Source of the DNA: Hyphomonadaceae bacterium
GTDB lineage: Bacteria > Pseudomonadota > Alphaproteobacteria > Caulobacterales > Aquidulcibacteraceae
DNA: 64,000 bases
Assembly: GCA_019636095.1 (NCBI GenBank)
Contig: JAHBYF010000001.1
Location: 496,001 to 560,000, forward strand
Direction of reading: 5' to 3'
The notes under the pieces were generated by a model that saw nothing but the letters and a program-made list of their open reading frames with translations, had not been told where the DNA came from and made no database searches. Of the stretch, positions 9,319 to 18,625 are shown in pieces. Both the position numbers and the translations under genes were made by a program. How positions within the stretch are numbered: the first letter of the stretch is position 1; every line of letters starts with the position of its first letter.

Positions 9319-9325
9319 CCCGCGA

Positions 9326-9979
9326 TCACAGGATCGACTGCCCGGTCGATTTCCAGTCCTTGAGAAACGCTTCCAGCCCGATGTCCGTTAGGACGTGCTT
9401 GTAGAGGCTTTTGAACACGGCCGGCGGAATGGTCGCGCAATCGGCGCCCGCAATGGCTGCGTTGCGCACGTGGCCTGCGGTGCGGATCGACGCGGCAAGG
9501 ATCGAAGTCGGGTAATCGTAATTGTCAAAGATCGCGCGGATCTCGCGGATCAATTCCATGCCCTCTTGGCCGTTGTCGTCGAGACGGCCGATGAATGGCG
9601 AGATGAATGTGGCGCCAGCCTTTGCCGCCATCAGCGCTTGAACGGCCGAGAAGCAGAGCGTGACGTTGGTGGGGTGGCCATTGTCTTCGAGGTGCTTGCA
9701 GGCTTTCAAACCCTCAGGCGTCAGCGGAACTTTCACCACGATGTTCGGCGCAACGCCGCGAAGCTTCAGGCCTTCCTTGATCATCGTCTCGGAATCCTGA
9801 GCGACGACCTCGGCGCTCACCGGCCCCGGAACGGCGGCGCAGATCTGACGTAAGGTTTCGAAGAAGTCGCCGCCGGCTTTGGCAACGAGCGAGGGATTGG
9901 TCGTTACGCCGTCAACCAGGCCCGTCTCGGCGAGTTTCGAGAGTTCCGCCGCATCGGCGCTATCGATGAAAATCTGCAT
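9326..9979 (-). CDS. tal: Transaldolase, short (fructose-6-phosphate aldolase-like) type
   Basis: The protein has 217 residues, the length of the short alphaproteobacterial/TalC-type transaldolases. It begins [16 protein letters not shown] and has [13 protein letters not shown], the Schiff-base lysine in [12 protein letters not shown], and SPFIGRLDD followed by [14 protein letters not shown]. It transfers a dihydroxyacetone unit between sugar phosphates in the non-oxidative pentose phosphate pathway. The fructose-6-phosphate aldolase activity of close relatives cannot be excluded from sequence. tkt and pgl lie within 5 kb. Confidence 0.93.
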   Translation of the reverse strand: MQIFIDSADAAELSKLAETGLVDGVTTNPSLVAKAGGDFFETLRQICAAVPGPVSAEVVAQDSETMIKEGLKLRGVAPNIVVKVPLTPEGLKACKHLEDNGHPTNVTLCFSAVQALMAAKAGATFISPFIGRLDDNGQEGMELIREIRAIFDNYDYPTSILAASIRTAGHVRNAAIAGADCATIPPAVFKSLYKHVLTDIGLEAFLKDWKSTGQSIL

Positions 9980-10044
9980 GTGAATGTCCGACTATCGTGT
10001 CCGGACCTTCCTGCCGATTCAAACCCGGCTCGACAAGCGCTTGG

Positions 10045-11169
10045 TTAGAGCCCTGGCACTGCTACCTGCGTCGCCGGCGGCGCTGAAGGCAGGCCTGGGA
10101 TAACGTTGCCGTAGATCTGCCGGGTGCGTTGGAAAGCCTGCTCCCACGTGTAGAACCGGTCCTCGCGCGCGATGAACGCCTCTCGCTGCTCCAGCGCAGC
10201 ATCGATGTTCGCCGCCAAAGAAACGGCGTCGCCGGTACCGAAATAGCAGGGGGCGGGCAAAGCCATTTCCCGGTTCGCCGCGATATCGCTGACAACCAGC
10301 GGGCGGCGGAACGAAATGGCTTCGAGAATGGCATTGCTTAGGCCTTCATGGTGCGATGAATTCACGAACACGCCGCAGTTTTCATAAAGCGCCGCAAGCA
10401 ATCTCCGATCGATGCGGCCGAGAAACCGGATGCGGTCGCTGTTCAGCGAAAACAAGCGCTCGGCGTAGGCGGCCTCGCTGGCGCCGCCGGCGACGACGAG
10501 CTTCACATCCTTGTCTTTGAGCATTTCCATCGCGCGGACGAGTGTGTCGTAATCCTTGTCGACGGTGAGCCGTCCGACCGCCAACACGTACTTGTTCTTT
10601 TGCAGGCCGAGGCTCGCATAATAACGCCGCGCTTCTGCGCCTACCTTTGGCGTGTCCACGCCATTCGGCACGACATCGACGCGTTGCAGATTGTAGCGTT
10701 TCTCGAGCTGCCGTTTGTAGACGTCCGACACGGTGATGACCCGGTCGGCAAAACGCACCTGCATGTCGCACAAGCGGAACGTCATCCGTCCGATGAAGCC
10801 CCACTTCGCGTGAAGGTGGTCGGTTGAGCCATAACGAAGCACGACCTTGAGACCGAAGAGTTTATAGAAAACCAGCAGAAACGCTGCGTTCAGGCCCTGC
10901 AAATGCACGAGCTTCGGCCGCGTGAATGCTGCGTAGAGCAGGGCGAGGATGTGATAGACGACCTTATCGGTATTTGCGATTCGCACGGTCGGAATGCGAA
11001 CGAGTTTGACGCCGCGATATTCCTTGTCGCGGATGTAGGGCTTCACGCCCAGCAGGGTCACCGAGAAGTTGTTTTCCGCAAACTGCGGAAAGGTCATTTC
11101 TGCGTGCTTTTCGGCGCCGCCTTCCGCGCCGGGTATCCCGCGCGCGCCAACAACCAAAATATCAGCCAC
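10045..11169 (-). CDS. Glycosyltransferase family 4, DUF1972-type N-terminus
   Basis: The protein has 374 residues. The N-terminal half starts ILVVGARGIPGAEGGAEKH, the pattern of DUF1972/rhamnosyltransferase-like GT4 enzymes. The second half has VVPNGVDTPKVGAEARRYY, YVLAVGRLTVDKDYDTLVRA, RFLGRIDRRLLAALY and SSHHEGLSNAILEAIS. The last contains the E-x7-E type motif that binds the nucleotide-sugar donor in GT-B enzymes. It is cytoplasmic, acting at the inner face of the membrane on a lipid-linked glycan. It is divergent from the glycolipid-type gene at 11361. Donor and acceptor are unknown. Confidence 0.88.
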   Translation of the reverse strand: MADILVVGARGIPGAEGGAEKHAEMTFPQFAENNFSVTLLGVKPYIRDKEYRGVKLVRIPTVRIANTDKVVYHILALLYAAFTRPKLVHLQGLNAAFLLVFYKLFGLKVVLRYGSTDHLHAKWGFIGRMTFRLCDMQVRFADRVITVSDVYKRQLEKRYNLQRVDVVPNGVDTPKVGAEARRYYASLGLQKNKYVLAVGRLTVDKDYDTLVRAMEMLKDKDVKLVVAGGASEAAYAERLFSLNSDRIRFLGRIDRRLLAALYENCGVFVNSSHHEGLSNAILEAISFRRPLVVSDIAANREMALPAPCYFGTGDAVSLAANIDAALEQREAFIAREDRFYTWEQAFQRTRQIYGNVIPGLPSAPPATQVAVPGL

Positions 11170-11360
11170 CTTGTTCTCTCCCGGAGATCGCGCTGGCTTC
11201 GGCGTTCGTTATCCCCAGGGTGATTGAGCCTCGCAGGAATTTCGCCCGCAATCTTATATTCGATTATAGCACCCGTTGGTTCGCACAGACCTGTGTGCTT
11301 ACGCTTGCAAGGCGTATCGGACCGCGTATGTCCCGTAAGCGCGAAACGCTGAAGGCACGC

Positions 11361-12941
11361 ATGCGCATCGGGATTTTTGTCGACACTTCAAAGCTGCGAG
11401 GATGGCGCAAAGCCATTTTCAAGCGATTGCTGCAGGCGCCAGACGTTCGCGTTGCCCAAATCATCGCGCATGACAGAGTCGTTCGCAGGGAGGGTGCGCT
11501 TTGGCGCGCCGCGGACGCGCTTGAGCGGGCCCTGGCGAAGCGGTTGTTGCACCGACCGCTTGCGCGCGCGCGGGGCATCGATCCTGCGATATTGGATGAC
11601 GGCGCGCTTGATGCATTTGAATATTGTGACGCGCCGCAGGCGGCGGCCTCCGATCGGGCGACCATTCTCGCCGCCCACCTCGATGCGATCGTCGATCTGT
11701 CGGCTGGAGCGAACCTGGATTCCAACCTCGCGCGTCGCGGCGTTTGGCGTATCGCCGCCGGTATGGGCACGCGCGACAAACTCAGTCCGTTAGGCTTCTG
11801 GGAATTTTATCATGGCGCGCCGGTAACCGAAATTGCGGTGCTTGCGCGGGCAGGGGCGGACGAAAAGCGGATCGCGTCGGGCGTCTATAGCGGCTTCATG
11901 TGGTCTTGGAGCATGAACGATCTGATGCTCGGCTTGCGCGCTGCGGCGATGCTTGAGGACGCGCTGAAAAAGGATGCCGCGGGCCAGGATGCCACGCCAA
12001 CCGAACCAAGAAGGAGAAGCGCTTTCCAAGCGCCGGTAGCTCTGCTGCGAACCTATGCGCGCCTTGCGCTTGACGGCCTGGAGCGCGCGTTCGCTGACGA
12101 CCGTTGGCGCGTGTTGCTTGCGCGTGGCGAACCGCTTGCTGCTCACAAGGCTGAGCCAACCGTGATTGAATCGCCGCCGCACAGCTATTGGGCGGATCCG
12201 TTTGTCGTGGTGCGCGAGGGACGATGTCACCTCTTCTTTGAAGAATACCTCTATGCGGCGCGCCGCGGCGTCATCTCACACGTTTGCATCGAGAACCCGC
12301 AACCCGGCGAAACGCTGCGCGATCTCAAATCGACGGTCATCTTCGATGAACCGCATCATCTCTCGTATCCGTTCTTGTTCACCTTTGGTGGCGACCTGTT
12401 CATGATCCCGGAATCGGGCGGCGCGCGCGCTGTAGAGATTTGGAAGGCGACCGACTTTCCGCACGGTTGGACGCGCGTCGCGCGGCCGCTTGAAGACGTG
12501 ACCGCAGCCGATACCTCGCTGCTGGAGTGGAATGGCAAATGGTGGCTCTTCACCAACATCGATCGCAGCGGTGTCAATGATCATCGCAGCGAGCTGCACG
12601 TTTTCTATGCCGACAATCCGATCTCCGGCCCATGGCGACCGCACGCCGCCAACCCTGTGGTCATCGACGCAACGTGCGGGCGCATGGCTGGCGGATTTCT
12701 GACAGCCGAAGATGGCCGCCCCATCCGCTGCGGTCAGAAGCAAGGCCGCAGGTACGGCGAAGAGGTCGCCTACCGCCTCATTACTGATTTGACCGAAACC
12801 ACCTACGCCGAGACGCCGCTATCGGGCGTCAACCCGATCCCCGTCGCCGCCGGCGCGCGCACCCATCATGTCAGCGCCCGCGACGGCATGATTGTGGTCG
12901 ATGAATGTTTTGTGGTTCCGAAATGGAAACGGCGCCGCTGA
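11361..12941 (+). CDS. GINT1-like glycosyltransferase-family protein with beta-propeller domain
   Basis: The protein has 526 residues from the ATG at 11361, which has AAGG six bases upstream. ATG 11328 and the start at 11220 are possible but give a less orderly N-terminus. The first ~220 residues (MRIGIFVDTSKL onward) look Rossmann-like and resemble formyltransferase-type N-termini. From about residue 250 the protein shows SYWADPFVV, LFFEEY, HHLSYPFLF, MIPESGG and EIWKATDFPHGW. These are blade motifs of the five-bladed propeller found in glucosamine inositolphosphorylceramide transferase (GINT1) N-terminal homologues. A role in glycosphingolipid or surface glycan assembly is inference. The catalytic site is not identified. 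Confidence 0.65.
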   Translation: MRIGIFVDTSKLRGWRKAIFKRLLQAPDVRVAQIIAHDRVVRREGALWRAADALERALAKRLLHRPLARARGIDPAILDDGALDAFEYCDAPQAAASDRATILAAHLDAIVDLSAGANLDSNLARRGVWRIAAGMGTRDKLSPLGFWEFYHGAPVTEIAVLARAGADEKRIASGVYSGFMWSWSMNDLMLGLRAAAMLEDALKKDAAGQDATPTEPRRRSAFQAPVALLRTYARLALDGLERAFADDRWRVLLARGEPLAAHKAEPTVIESPPHSYWADPFVVVREGRCHLFFEEYLYAARRGVISHVCIENPQPGETLRDLKSTVIFDEPHHLSYPFLFTFGGDLFMIPESGGARAVEIWKATDFPHGWTRVARPLEDVTAADTSLLEWNGKWWLFTNIDRSGVNDHRSELHVFYADNPISGPWRPHAANPVVIDATCGRMAGGFLTAEDGRPIRCGQKQGRRYGEEVAYRLITDLTETTYAETPLSGVNPIPVAAGARTHHVSARDGMIVVDECFVVPKWKRRR

Positions 12942-13041
12942 GTCGCACCAATTGCACACAGGCAGGTGTCGCCATTATCGCCATCTCGCTCAGGCCAAGC
13001 GTCCGAATCGGCGCTAAAGAGCCCTGAGCGAAGGATTTGTA

Positions 13042-15036
13042 ATGAGCAAAAGCGAACTGATCGAAGGCGTCGAGGCGAAAGAACTCGCCAACGCCATCCG
13101 CGCCCTGGCGATGGACGCTGTGGAGAAGGCCAAGTCTGGCCACCCCGGCATGCCAATGGGCATGGCCGATGCGGCGACGGTCTTGTTCTCGAAGTTTCTG
13201 AAATACGATCCAAGCAATCCGAGCTGGCCCGATCGCGACCGCTTCGTGCTCTCCGCCGGTCACGGCTCGATGCTGCTGTACGCGCTGCTGCATCTCACCG
13301 GCTATGCCGACATGACGCTCGATGAGATCAAGAATTTCCGCCAGCTCGGTTCGAAGACGGCGGGGCATCCCGAAAACTTTCTCGCCTCCGGCATCGAGAC
13401 GACGACCGGCCCACTCGGGCAGGGGTTAGCGAACGCGGTCGGCATGGCGATGGCGGAAGCGCATCTCGCGGCGCGCTTCGGCGGCGCGCTGGTCGATCAC
13501 CGCACCTGGGTGATTGCCGGTGACGGCTGCTTGATGGAGGGCATCAGTCAGGAAGCCATCGCGCTCGCGGGTCGTCAGAAGCTGAATAAGCTCATCGTTA
13601 TCTGGGACGACAATTCGATCTCCATCGACGGCGCTGTTTCGTTAGCTGACACGACCGATCAGAAAGCCCGCTTTGCCGCCAGCGGCTGGAGCGTGCTCTC
13701 GTGCGACGGTCACGATTTCGCCGACGTGGAGCGCGCGTTCGAGACCGCGACCAAATCCGATCGGCCGGTGATGATCGCGTGCAAGACGACCATCGGCTAC
13801 GGCTCGCCGAAAAAGGCCGGCACCGCGAAGGCGCACGGCGAAGCCTTGGGCGCCGAAGAACTCGCGGCGACGAAAGCCGCGCTCGGCTGGAAGTACGGTC
13901 CGTTCGAAATCCCCGACAATATTCGCACCGCCTGGCTCAAGGTTGGCGCGCGCAGCGCCGGCAAGCGCGAAGAATGGGCTGCGCGTCTGAAGAAGTCCGA
14001 GCACAAGGACGCGTTCGCCGCCGCGATGGGCGACGGCAATATCGAAGCCGCCGTTGCGGCGCTTGGCTTGCATGCCGCGAAAATGGCGGCGGAGAAGCCG
14101 GCTTTGGCGACGCGCGCCTCGTCACACGGGTCGATCGACGCGATGTTCGAAGCCTGCCCGGAATTGCTCGGCGGCTCAGCTGATCTCACCGGCTCCAACC
14201 TCACGCTTGCCAAAGGCTCGCACGACTTCACGCCGGAGAACCGCGCTGGCCGGTATGTGCGCTACGGCATCCGCGAACACGGCATGGCCGCGGCCATGAA
14301 CGGCATGGCGCTGCACGGCGGCGTCGTCCCGTACGGCGGCACGTTCTTGACGTTTGCGGACTATTCGCGCCCAGCCATTCGTTTGAGCGCGTTGATGGGC
14401 ATTCGCGTCATCCACGTCATGACGCACGATTCGATCGGCCTCGGCGAAGACGGCCCGACGCACCAATCAGTCGAACACCTTGCCAGCTTGCGCGCGATCC
14501 CGAACCTCTACGTCTTCCGTCCGGCGGATGCGGTTGAAACCGCGGAATGCTGGCAAGCCGCGCTGCTGCGTGACGATGGCCCGAGCCTGCTCGCTCTCTC
14601 ACGCCAGGCGACGCCGGCGCTGCGCGGTGATGCGAGCGAGAATCTCTCGGTGCGCGGCGCCTATGAATTGCTGCCGGCCGAAGGCGGGGCGTCGCGCGTG
14701 GCGATTTTCGCAACCGGCACTGAAGTCGCGCTCGCCGTGAAGGCACGTGAAATACTGCAGCAGGAAGGCATTCCCGCGCGCGTTGTCTCTGCGCCGTGCT
14801 TTGAAATGTTCGAACTGCAGGACGACGCCTACCAAGACGCTGTCTGCGGCGACGACGACGAGATCAAGATCGGTTGCGAAGCCGCGATCGGGCAGGGCTG
14901 GTTCGAAGCGTTTGGACTCGACGCCTTCGTTGGCATGTCGACGTTCGGAACCTCAGCGCCGGCAAAGGACGCCTACGCCTACTTCGGGATTACCTCCGAA
15001 GCGATCGTAGAAACGGCGAAAGCGCTGCTGGACTAA
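13042..15036 (+). CDS. tkt: Transketolase
   Basis: The protein has 664 residues, full length. It is thiamine diphosphate dependent and moves two-carbon ketol units between sugar phosphates. Motifs in order are [44 protein letters not shown], then [16 protein letters not shown], the ThDP-binding GDG with following Asn-type acceptor (WDDNSIS). The pyrimidine domain carries [28 protein letters not shown], and the C-terminal domain. AAGGA precedes the ATG. With tal and pgl nearby, this region carries three pentose-phosphate functions. Confidence 0.97.
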   Translation: MSKSELIEGVEAKELANAIRALAMDAVEKAKSGHPGMPMGMADAATVLFSKFLKYDPSNPSWPDRDRFVLSAGHGSMLLYALLHLTGYADMTLDEIKNFRQLGSKTAGHPENFLASGIETTTGPLGQGLANAVGMAMAEAHLAARFGGALVDHRTWVIAGDGCLMEGISQEAIALAGRQKLNKLIVIWDDNSISIDGAVSLADTTDQKARFAASGWSVLSCDGHDFADVERAFETATKSDRPVMIACKTTIGYGSPKKAGTAKAHGEALGAEELAATKAALGWKYGPFEIPDNIRTAWLKVGARSAGKREEWAARLKKSEHKDAFAAAMGDGNIEAAVAALGLHAAKMAAEKPALATRASSHGSIDAMFEACPELLGGSADLTGSNLTLAKGSHDFTPENRAGRYVRYGIREHGMAAAMNGMALHGGVVPYGGTFLTFADYSRPAIRLSALMGIRVIHVMTHDSIGLGEDGPTHQSVEHLASLRAIPNLYVFRPADAVETAECWQAALLRDDGPSLLALSRQATPALRGDASENLSVRGAYELLPAEGGASRVAIFATGTEVALAVKAREILQQEGIPARVVSAPCFEMFELQDDAYQDAVCGDDDEIKIGCEAAIGQGWFEAFGLDAFVGMSTFGTSAPAKDAYAYFGITSEAIVETAKALLD

Positions 15037-15126
15037 AGAAATCTGCTGCCATCCGATGCGGCGGCCAGAGTGACAAGCTGCTGGGTGCGGCCTAGGCTCA
15101 CGTCGTGCATATGCGGGGACAACGCG

Positions 15127-15891
15127 ATGTTTCGATGGTTTGTAGGAACGCTTGCGGCTGCCAGTTGCTTCATTTGTGGGATTGCGAGTGCTGAAACGTA
15201 CCGCATGAGTTACCGGGCGGTCGTGCTTGGCGTGGTGGAACTCGGGACCGCCGAGTACGAAGTCACCGATACGCCAACGGCCTACAACGTGCGCTCGACT
15301 TTGCGGACATCGGGTCTTGCGCGCTTGTTCGATCAAACCGACATCACCGCAACTGCGAGTGGCGCGCACGTCGGCGACGCATTGGCTTGGAGCCGCTACA
15401 ACCTCAATCACGCCTATGGTCAGAAGCGCCGTCAGACAGCGCTTGTGCGCAATGCCGGCAATGTCACATCGTCGATCACCCCACGCTACTCTGACATGGG
15501 TGCGCCGCCCGCGACGGCGGAGCAGCAATCTGGGTCTTTTGATCCCTTGAGCGCAGTATTTGCTCTGGGGCGTCGCGTCGGTCGCGCGCGCGCTTGCTCG
15601 GCCAATGTTCTGGTGTTCGACGGTCGCCAACATTATCGACTCAGTGTCACGCCGCGCGCCAACGGCAGCTATAATGGCGGCGGATACGAAGGCCCCGCTG
15701 TCCTGTGCGATTTCCGTTACACGCCAATTTCCGGCTTCGGCCGCGATTTTGACCGCAGCGGCGTGCCTATGGGTCGCATTTGGTTCGCCATGCCCGCGCA
15801 GCCCGGCTTCGCCGCACCGCTTCAGCTCATTGTGCCGACGCCGCTCGGTGAGGGGCAGTTGAACCTCGCCAGTTATCAGCGCCGGAACTAA
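15127..15891 (+). CDS. DUF3108 family periplasmic protein
   Basis: The protein has 254 residues from the ATG at 15127, which has a GGGGAC ribosome site and gives a clean signal peptide (FICGIASA, mature start ETYRM). The body shows YRAVVLGVVELGTAEYEV, NVRSTLRTSGLARLF, the KRRQTALV and SFDPLSAVFAL segments and a C-terminal IWFAMPAQPGF. This matches the DUF3108 family of secreted beta-rich proteins. Function is not established. The longer in-frame start at 15070 would bury the signal peptide. It lies downstream of tkt. Confidence 0.78.
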   Translation: MFRWFVGTLAAASCFICGIASAETYRMSYRAVVLGVVELGTAEYEVTDTPTAYNVRSTLRTSGLARLFDQTDITATASGAHVGDALAWSRYNLNHAYGQKRRQTALVRNAGNVTSSITPRYSDMGAPPATAEQQSGSFDPLSAVFALGRRVGRARACSANVLVFDGRQHYRLSVTPRANGSYNGGGYEGPAVLCDFRYTPISGFGRDFDRSGVPMGRIWFAMPAQPGFAAPLQLIVPTPLGEGQLNLASYQRRN

Positions 15892-15948
15892 ACCGGGGCC
15901 GAACGGCGCGCAGGCTGAGGATCTGAAGAAACTGGAAGCGGCAAGAGA

Positions 15949-16131
15949 CTAGTTCAGCGGCCGGGCGATCCAAGTCCCGCGGCGCAGAACGTAGCTGTCG
16001 GTCTCTTCGCGTTCCGCTTCTGGACGCCACGTCTTTCCGCCATCCTCCGACACCTCGTACCGCCAAAGCAAATTGACGACCTTCTCGACCTCGACGGAAC
16101 TCTCATCACGATCGGAAGAAAACAAGCGCAT
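15949..16131 (-). CDS. Possible small protein or 3' gene remnant
   Basis: The ATG-started frame has 60 residues and balanced, charged composition, including YEVSEDGGKTW, which resembles an Asp-box (SxDxGxTW). No good ribosome site precedes the ATG. The same frame stays open and protein-like upstream (GESRRNLKPRAAFIG) to the TAA at 16236 with no ATG, GTG or TTG. This suggests a truncated gene whose start was lost, rather than an intact small gene. It lies directly downstream of the decayed zinc-ribbon gene and near IS110. Confidence 0.35.
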   Translation of the reverse strand: MRLFSSDRDESSVEVEKVVNLLWRYEVSEDGGKTWRPEAEREETDSYVLRRGTWIARPLN

Positions 16132-16233
16132 GCCGATGAACGCGGCGCGGGGCTTTAGGTTGCGTCTCGATTCTCCGGAAACTTGCCATTGGGGCGGTTC
16201 CGCGCCGACAGCAGGAAATCGCCCTGAAAAGAT

Positions 16234-16442
16234 TTAGTTCTCACCGGCCTGAGGGTCGGCAAGCTTGGTAAGTCCGCAGCCTTGGCAAGCGCCACTGTTT
16301 CGAGCGGGATAGGAAAACAGCTCCCCCACATCGTGGGCATTTCCAATTGATGAGGTTCAAGGTTGGAACAATCATGAGAAGCATCAGGAGCACGAAGATC
16401 AACGCTGAAACGGCAACGTTTTTCGTTGATCCACTCGCTCAT
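16234..16442 (-). pseudogene. Frameshifted membrane zinc-ribbon protein
   Basis: The ATG at 16442 has AAGGAG nine bases upstream. The frame reads MSEWINEK and then breaks: one extra base at 16418 moves coding into a second frame, giving VAVSALIFVLLMLLMIVP, then NWKCPRCGGAVFLSRSK. Another extra base at 16297 leads to SGACQGCGLTKLADPQ and TAA at 16236-16234. Joined, the ~68-residue product is a short membrane span followed by a CxxC...CxxCG zinc ribbon, a coherent small protein. Both breaks are next to A runs (GAAAAAC and GAAAC), so sequencing error is an alternative to genuine decay. The continuous frame covering 16155-16595 mixes these frames and is not taken as the gene. Confidence 0.6.
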
Positions 16443-16650
16443 TGCGTAGCGCTCCTTCTTCGGAAGAAACAGGTTAGCAAGGAACAACGCCATCGACCCA
16501 AAGCCGACGAATTGAGCCACTCCATAGGCTCTGTATGCTCGCAATAGGCATCGTGTTCCTCGCCGCGACCATAGCCAACGCCTCATCCTAAGCAATGATG
16601 GCTTTGCGCGCAGTCTCTGCCAAGGGAGCGTTCAGCAGGGAGACCACCGC

Positions 16651-17673
16651 ATGAAACTCTTTGCCGGACTAGATGTAGGGCAAGATCAAACTGCCATTGC
16701 AGTCGTAGATGTCTCGGGAGAACCTCTGTTCTCAACGACTACATTGACTTCACCCAACGCAATCGCTGTGGCGCTCAAGCCGTACCGGCGCAGCCTCGAA
16801 AAGGTCGGGCACGAAACGGGTATGTTCACGCCCTACCTGCACCGCGAGCTATCCCGGCGTCGATTCCCAATGATCTGCCTCGACGCCCGCAAAACTCGCG
16901 CAGCTCTGGCGGCACAACGCAACAAGACTGATCAGAATGACGCGCGCGACATTGCAATTGCCTTGGCACGCGGATTTCGCGGCGTGGCCTACGTGAAAAG
17001 TGAGGAAGCACACTTGATCCGAATGTTATTGACCTATCGCCGCGCACTCATGCGGAAAGCGCGCGACCTGGAAATGACAATCAGATCCTCGGTCAAAGTG
17101 TTTGGCATAACCGCCAAGCGCAAAGGCCGTCGGAGTTTGATATTCACCATGCCGCGGAGGCGGTCCAACTCTGCTGTGAAGCGGCTCAACGCAATCATGG
17201 AGCGCGCCCGTGAGGCCCTCCTAGCCGAGGCAACGATACTGGATCGTGAGGTCCAAGCGCTCGCCAAGGCAGATCCAGTTTGTGCGCGTCTCATGACCGC
17301 CCCGGGCGTTGGGCCAATAACAGCCCTCACCTTCAAAGCTGCCGTCGACGATCCCGCGAGATTCCCGCAATCGCGCCTCGTGGGGGCACACTTTGGATTG
17401 ACGCCCAAAAGGCGCCAATCCGGTCAAACCGATATTGGCGGGCGCGTGTCGCGTCTTGGTGATGCGTGGGTGCGGGCCACATTGTTCGAGGCAGCATCAT
17501 CGATCTTAACACGCACAAACAAGGCTTCGGTCCTTCGGGATTGGGCGCTCCGTCTGAAGGAACGCAAGGGGCACGGGAAGGCGGTGGTCGCGTGCGCGCG
17601 CAAACTCGCGGTCGTGCTGCATCGGATGTGGGTCGAAGAAAAAAACTTTGACCCGCGAGGAGGCTTGAAGTGA
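16651..17673 (+). CDS. IS110-family transposase (DEDD recombinase)
   Basis: The protein has 340 residues. The N-terminal DEDD domain shows FAGLDVG (Asp8), KVGHETG (Glu55) and NKTDQNDARD (Asp94, Asp97). The C-terminal Transposase_20 domain contains APGVGPITAL, HFGLTPKRRQSGQTDIGG and SRLGDAWVRATLFEAA, with the Ser of RQSG in the expected nucleophile region. The length is normal and the gene appears intact. Known IS110 enzymes are guided by a bridge RNA encoded in the non-coding end next to the gene. GGGAGAC precedes the ATG. Confidence 0.93.
   Translation: MKLFAGLDVGQDQTAIAVVDVSGEPLFSTTTLTSPNAIAVALKPYRRSLEKVGHETGMFTPYLHRELSRRRFPMICLDARKTRAALAAQRNKTDQNDARDIAIALARGFRGVAYVKSEEAHLIRMLLTYRRALMRKARDLEMTIRSSVKVFGITAKRKGRRSLIFTMPRRRSNSAVKRLNAIMERAREALLAEATILDREVQALAKADPVCARLMTAPGVGPITALTFKAAVDDPARFPQSRLVGAHFGLTPKRRQSGQTDIGGRVSRLGDAWVRATLFEAASSILTRTNKASVLRDWALRLKERKGHGKAVVACARKLAVVLHRMWVEEKNFDPRGGLK
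16651..17673 (+). mobile_element. IS110-family insertion sequence (minimal extent; ends unresolved)
   Basis: Only the transposase gene is given, because IS110 elements lack terminal inverted repeats and I could not fix the ends by eye. The left non-coding end should lie within 16443-16650, where no gene is seen, and the right end shortly after 17673. Decayed genes on the left suggest repeated activity in this island. Confidence 0.6.
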
Positions 17674-18004
17674 AGTAGGCTAGCGCAGCCAGGGGTATCG
17701 CAAGGCTCCCGAATTCGCGTGAATATCTGAGCGGAGAATGGCTTCTAATCTCACGCCGTTCCATTGAATGACTGCCGAAGTGGCCGAGCCCGACAAGCGA
17801 TCTGCATGCGAAAATGCGTCCCGTTGACTGGTCTCCTGGCGGCGCACACTTGGCGGGAGCGGGTCGGCGGTTCTGATGAACTCCCTCACCAAGGCTGCGG
17901 TCCGCGAGATTCCATCAGCGGATCTGGCCACAGCGGGGCGCCTGCGACACGTAGGCGGGCCTGCGGCTTGCCCTAAAAAGCTCCGCCCCGCAGCGCGCAA
18001 CGGC
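17674..18004. other. Non-coding stretch right of IS110
   Basis: About 330 bases with no supported gene. A minus-strand frame is open across it, but has no ribosome site and overlaps the thermonuclease-like gene in another frame. It may contain the right end of the IS and remnants of older DNA. No tRNA-like cloverleaf was recognised. Confidence 0.4.
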
Positions 18005-18520
18005 TCAATCGTAATTTCGCTCGCCCCACAAATCTGACGGGCACTCCAGCCCCCAGATCCCACGGCGCGCCGATCTCGCCTCAGCTTCTTCGTCGGCGTA
18101 GGCGCGCCCACTGTAGCGCGGCCAGTCACGCGTCCAACCTGCTCGTGTCGTTTGTTCAGCGACATCAACGCCGCTCACACGACACAGACCAACTGCTCGC
18201 CCGTAACGATCGTTGCCACTGAGTTCACAACTTACACTTTGACGACCGATCTGATCTGACAGCGCGAGCGAAGCCCGCTGGTAGACGTTGATGTTTCCGC
18301 ACATCTTGCCGCGTTCGGGAGCATCAACGCCGCTAATCCGAATGCGCCTGCCATGGATTTCGATCGTGTCGCCGTCGATGACCGTTGCGACCCCGACGAT
18401 TGTAGGCTCGTTTTCAGTAAATCCGCCTTCGGAAGATGTTTGCGCGATGGTCGAGGGTTGCTCGCACGCCAGGAGCACGAGCGCAGAGCTAAGCATAAGG
18501 AATCTTACCCAGAGTTGCAT
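18005..18520 (-). CDS. Thermonuclease-like (SNase) lipoprotein
   Basis: The protein has 171 residues from the ATG at 18520, which has GGAG five bases upstream. The N-terminus is a lipoprotein signal with the lipobox LLAC. The nuclease-like domain shows ATVIDGDTIEIHGRRIRISGVDAPE, matching the staphylococcal nuclease Asp/Arg/Asp active-site region. It also has GNDRYGRAVGLCRV, which holds the second Arg. The C-terminus reads ARSARRGIWGLECPSDLW. It is probably anchored in a membrane facing the periplasm and cleaves nucleic acid there. The last step is inference from the motif and the lipobox. Confidence 0.85.
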   Translation of the reverse strand: MQLWVRFLMLSSALVLLACEQPSTIAQTSSEGGFTENEPTIVGVATVIDGDTIEIHGRRIRISGVDAPERGKMCGNINVYQRASLALSDQIGRQSVSCELSGNDRYGRAVGLCRVSGVDVAEQTTRAGWTRDWPRYSGRAYADEEAEARSARRGIWGLECPSDLWGERNYD

Positions 18521-18592
18521 AATTGCTCCGCCACTCTCTACGCGTCCACTATCCACGATGCGCACAGTTAGGTTTGCAAGCCATCTCGGCAA

Positions 18593-18615
18593 GCTTGCCG
18601 CGTTCTGCGGCAAGC
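18593..18615 (-). terminator. GTTCT-loop hairpin downstream of small conserved gene
   Basis: A perfect 9-bp inverted repeat, GCTTGCCGC and GCGGCAAGC with loop GTTCT, begins 11 bases beyond the stop of the gene at 18626-18796. There is no T tract, so this could be a transcript-end structure rather than a classic terminator. The same loop and inner stem recur at 25344-25360, downstream of the paralogous gene. Confidence 0.5.
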
Positions 18616-18625
18616 CGGATTGACT

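Noticed and set aside
16155..16595. 146-residue minus-strand frame
   Set aside because: It crosses the frames of the zinc-ribbon pseudogene. Only the MSEWINEK part is in the gene's frame; the rest is Arg-rich or mixed.
17761..17860. Possible tRNA because of a TGGCCGAG segment
   Set aside because: No matching acceptor stem, anticodon arm or T-arm consensus follows.
17680..18168. 162-residue minus-strand frame
   Set aside because: No ribosome site, and its 5' half lies inside the SNase gene in a different frame. Protein-like only in part.
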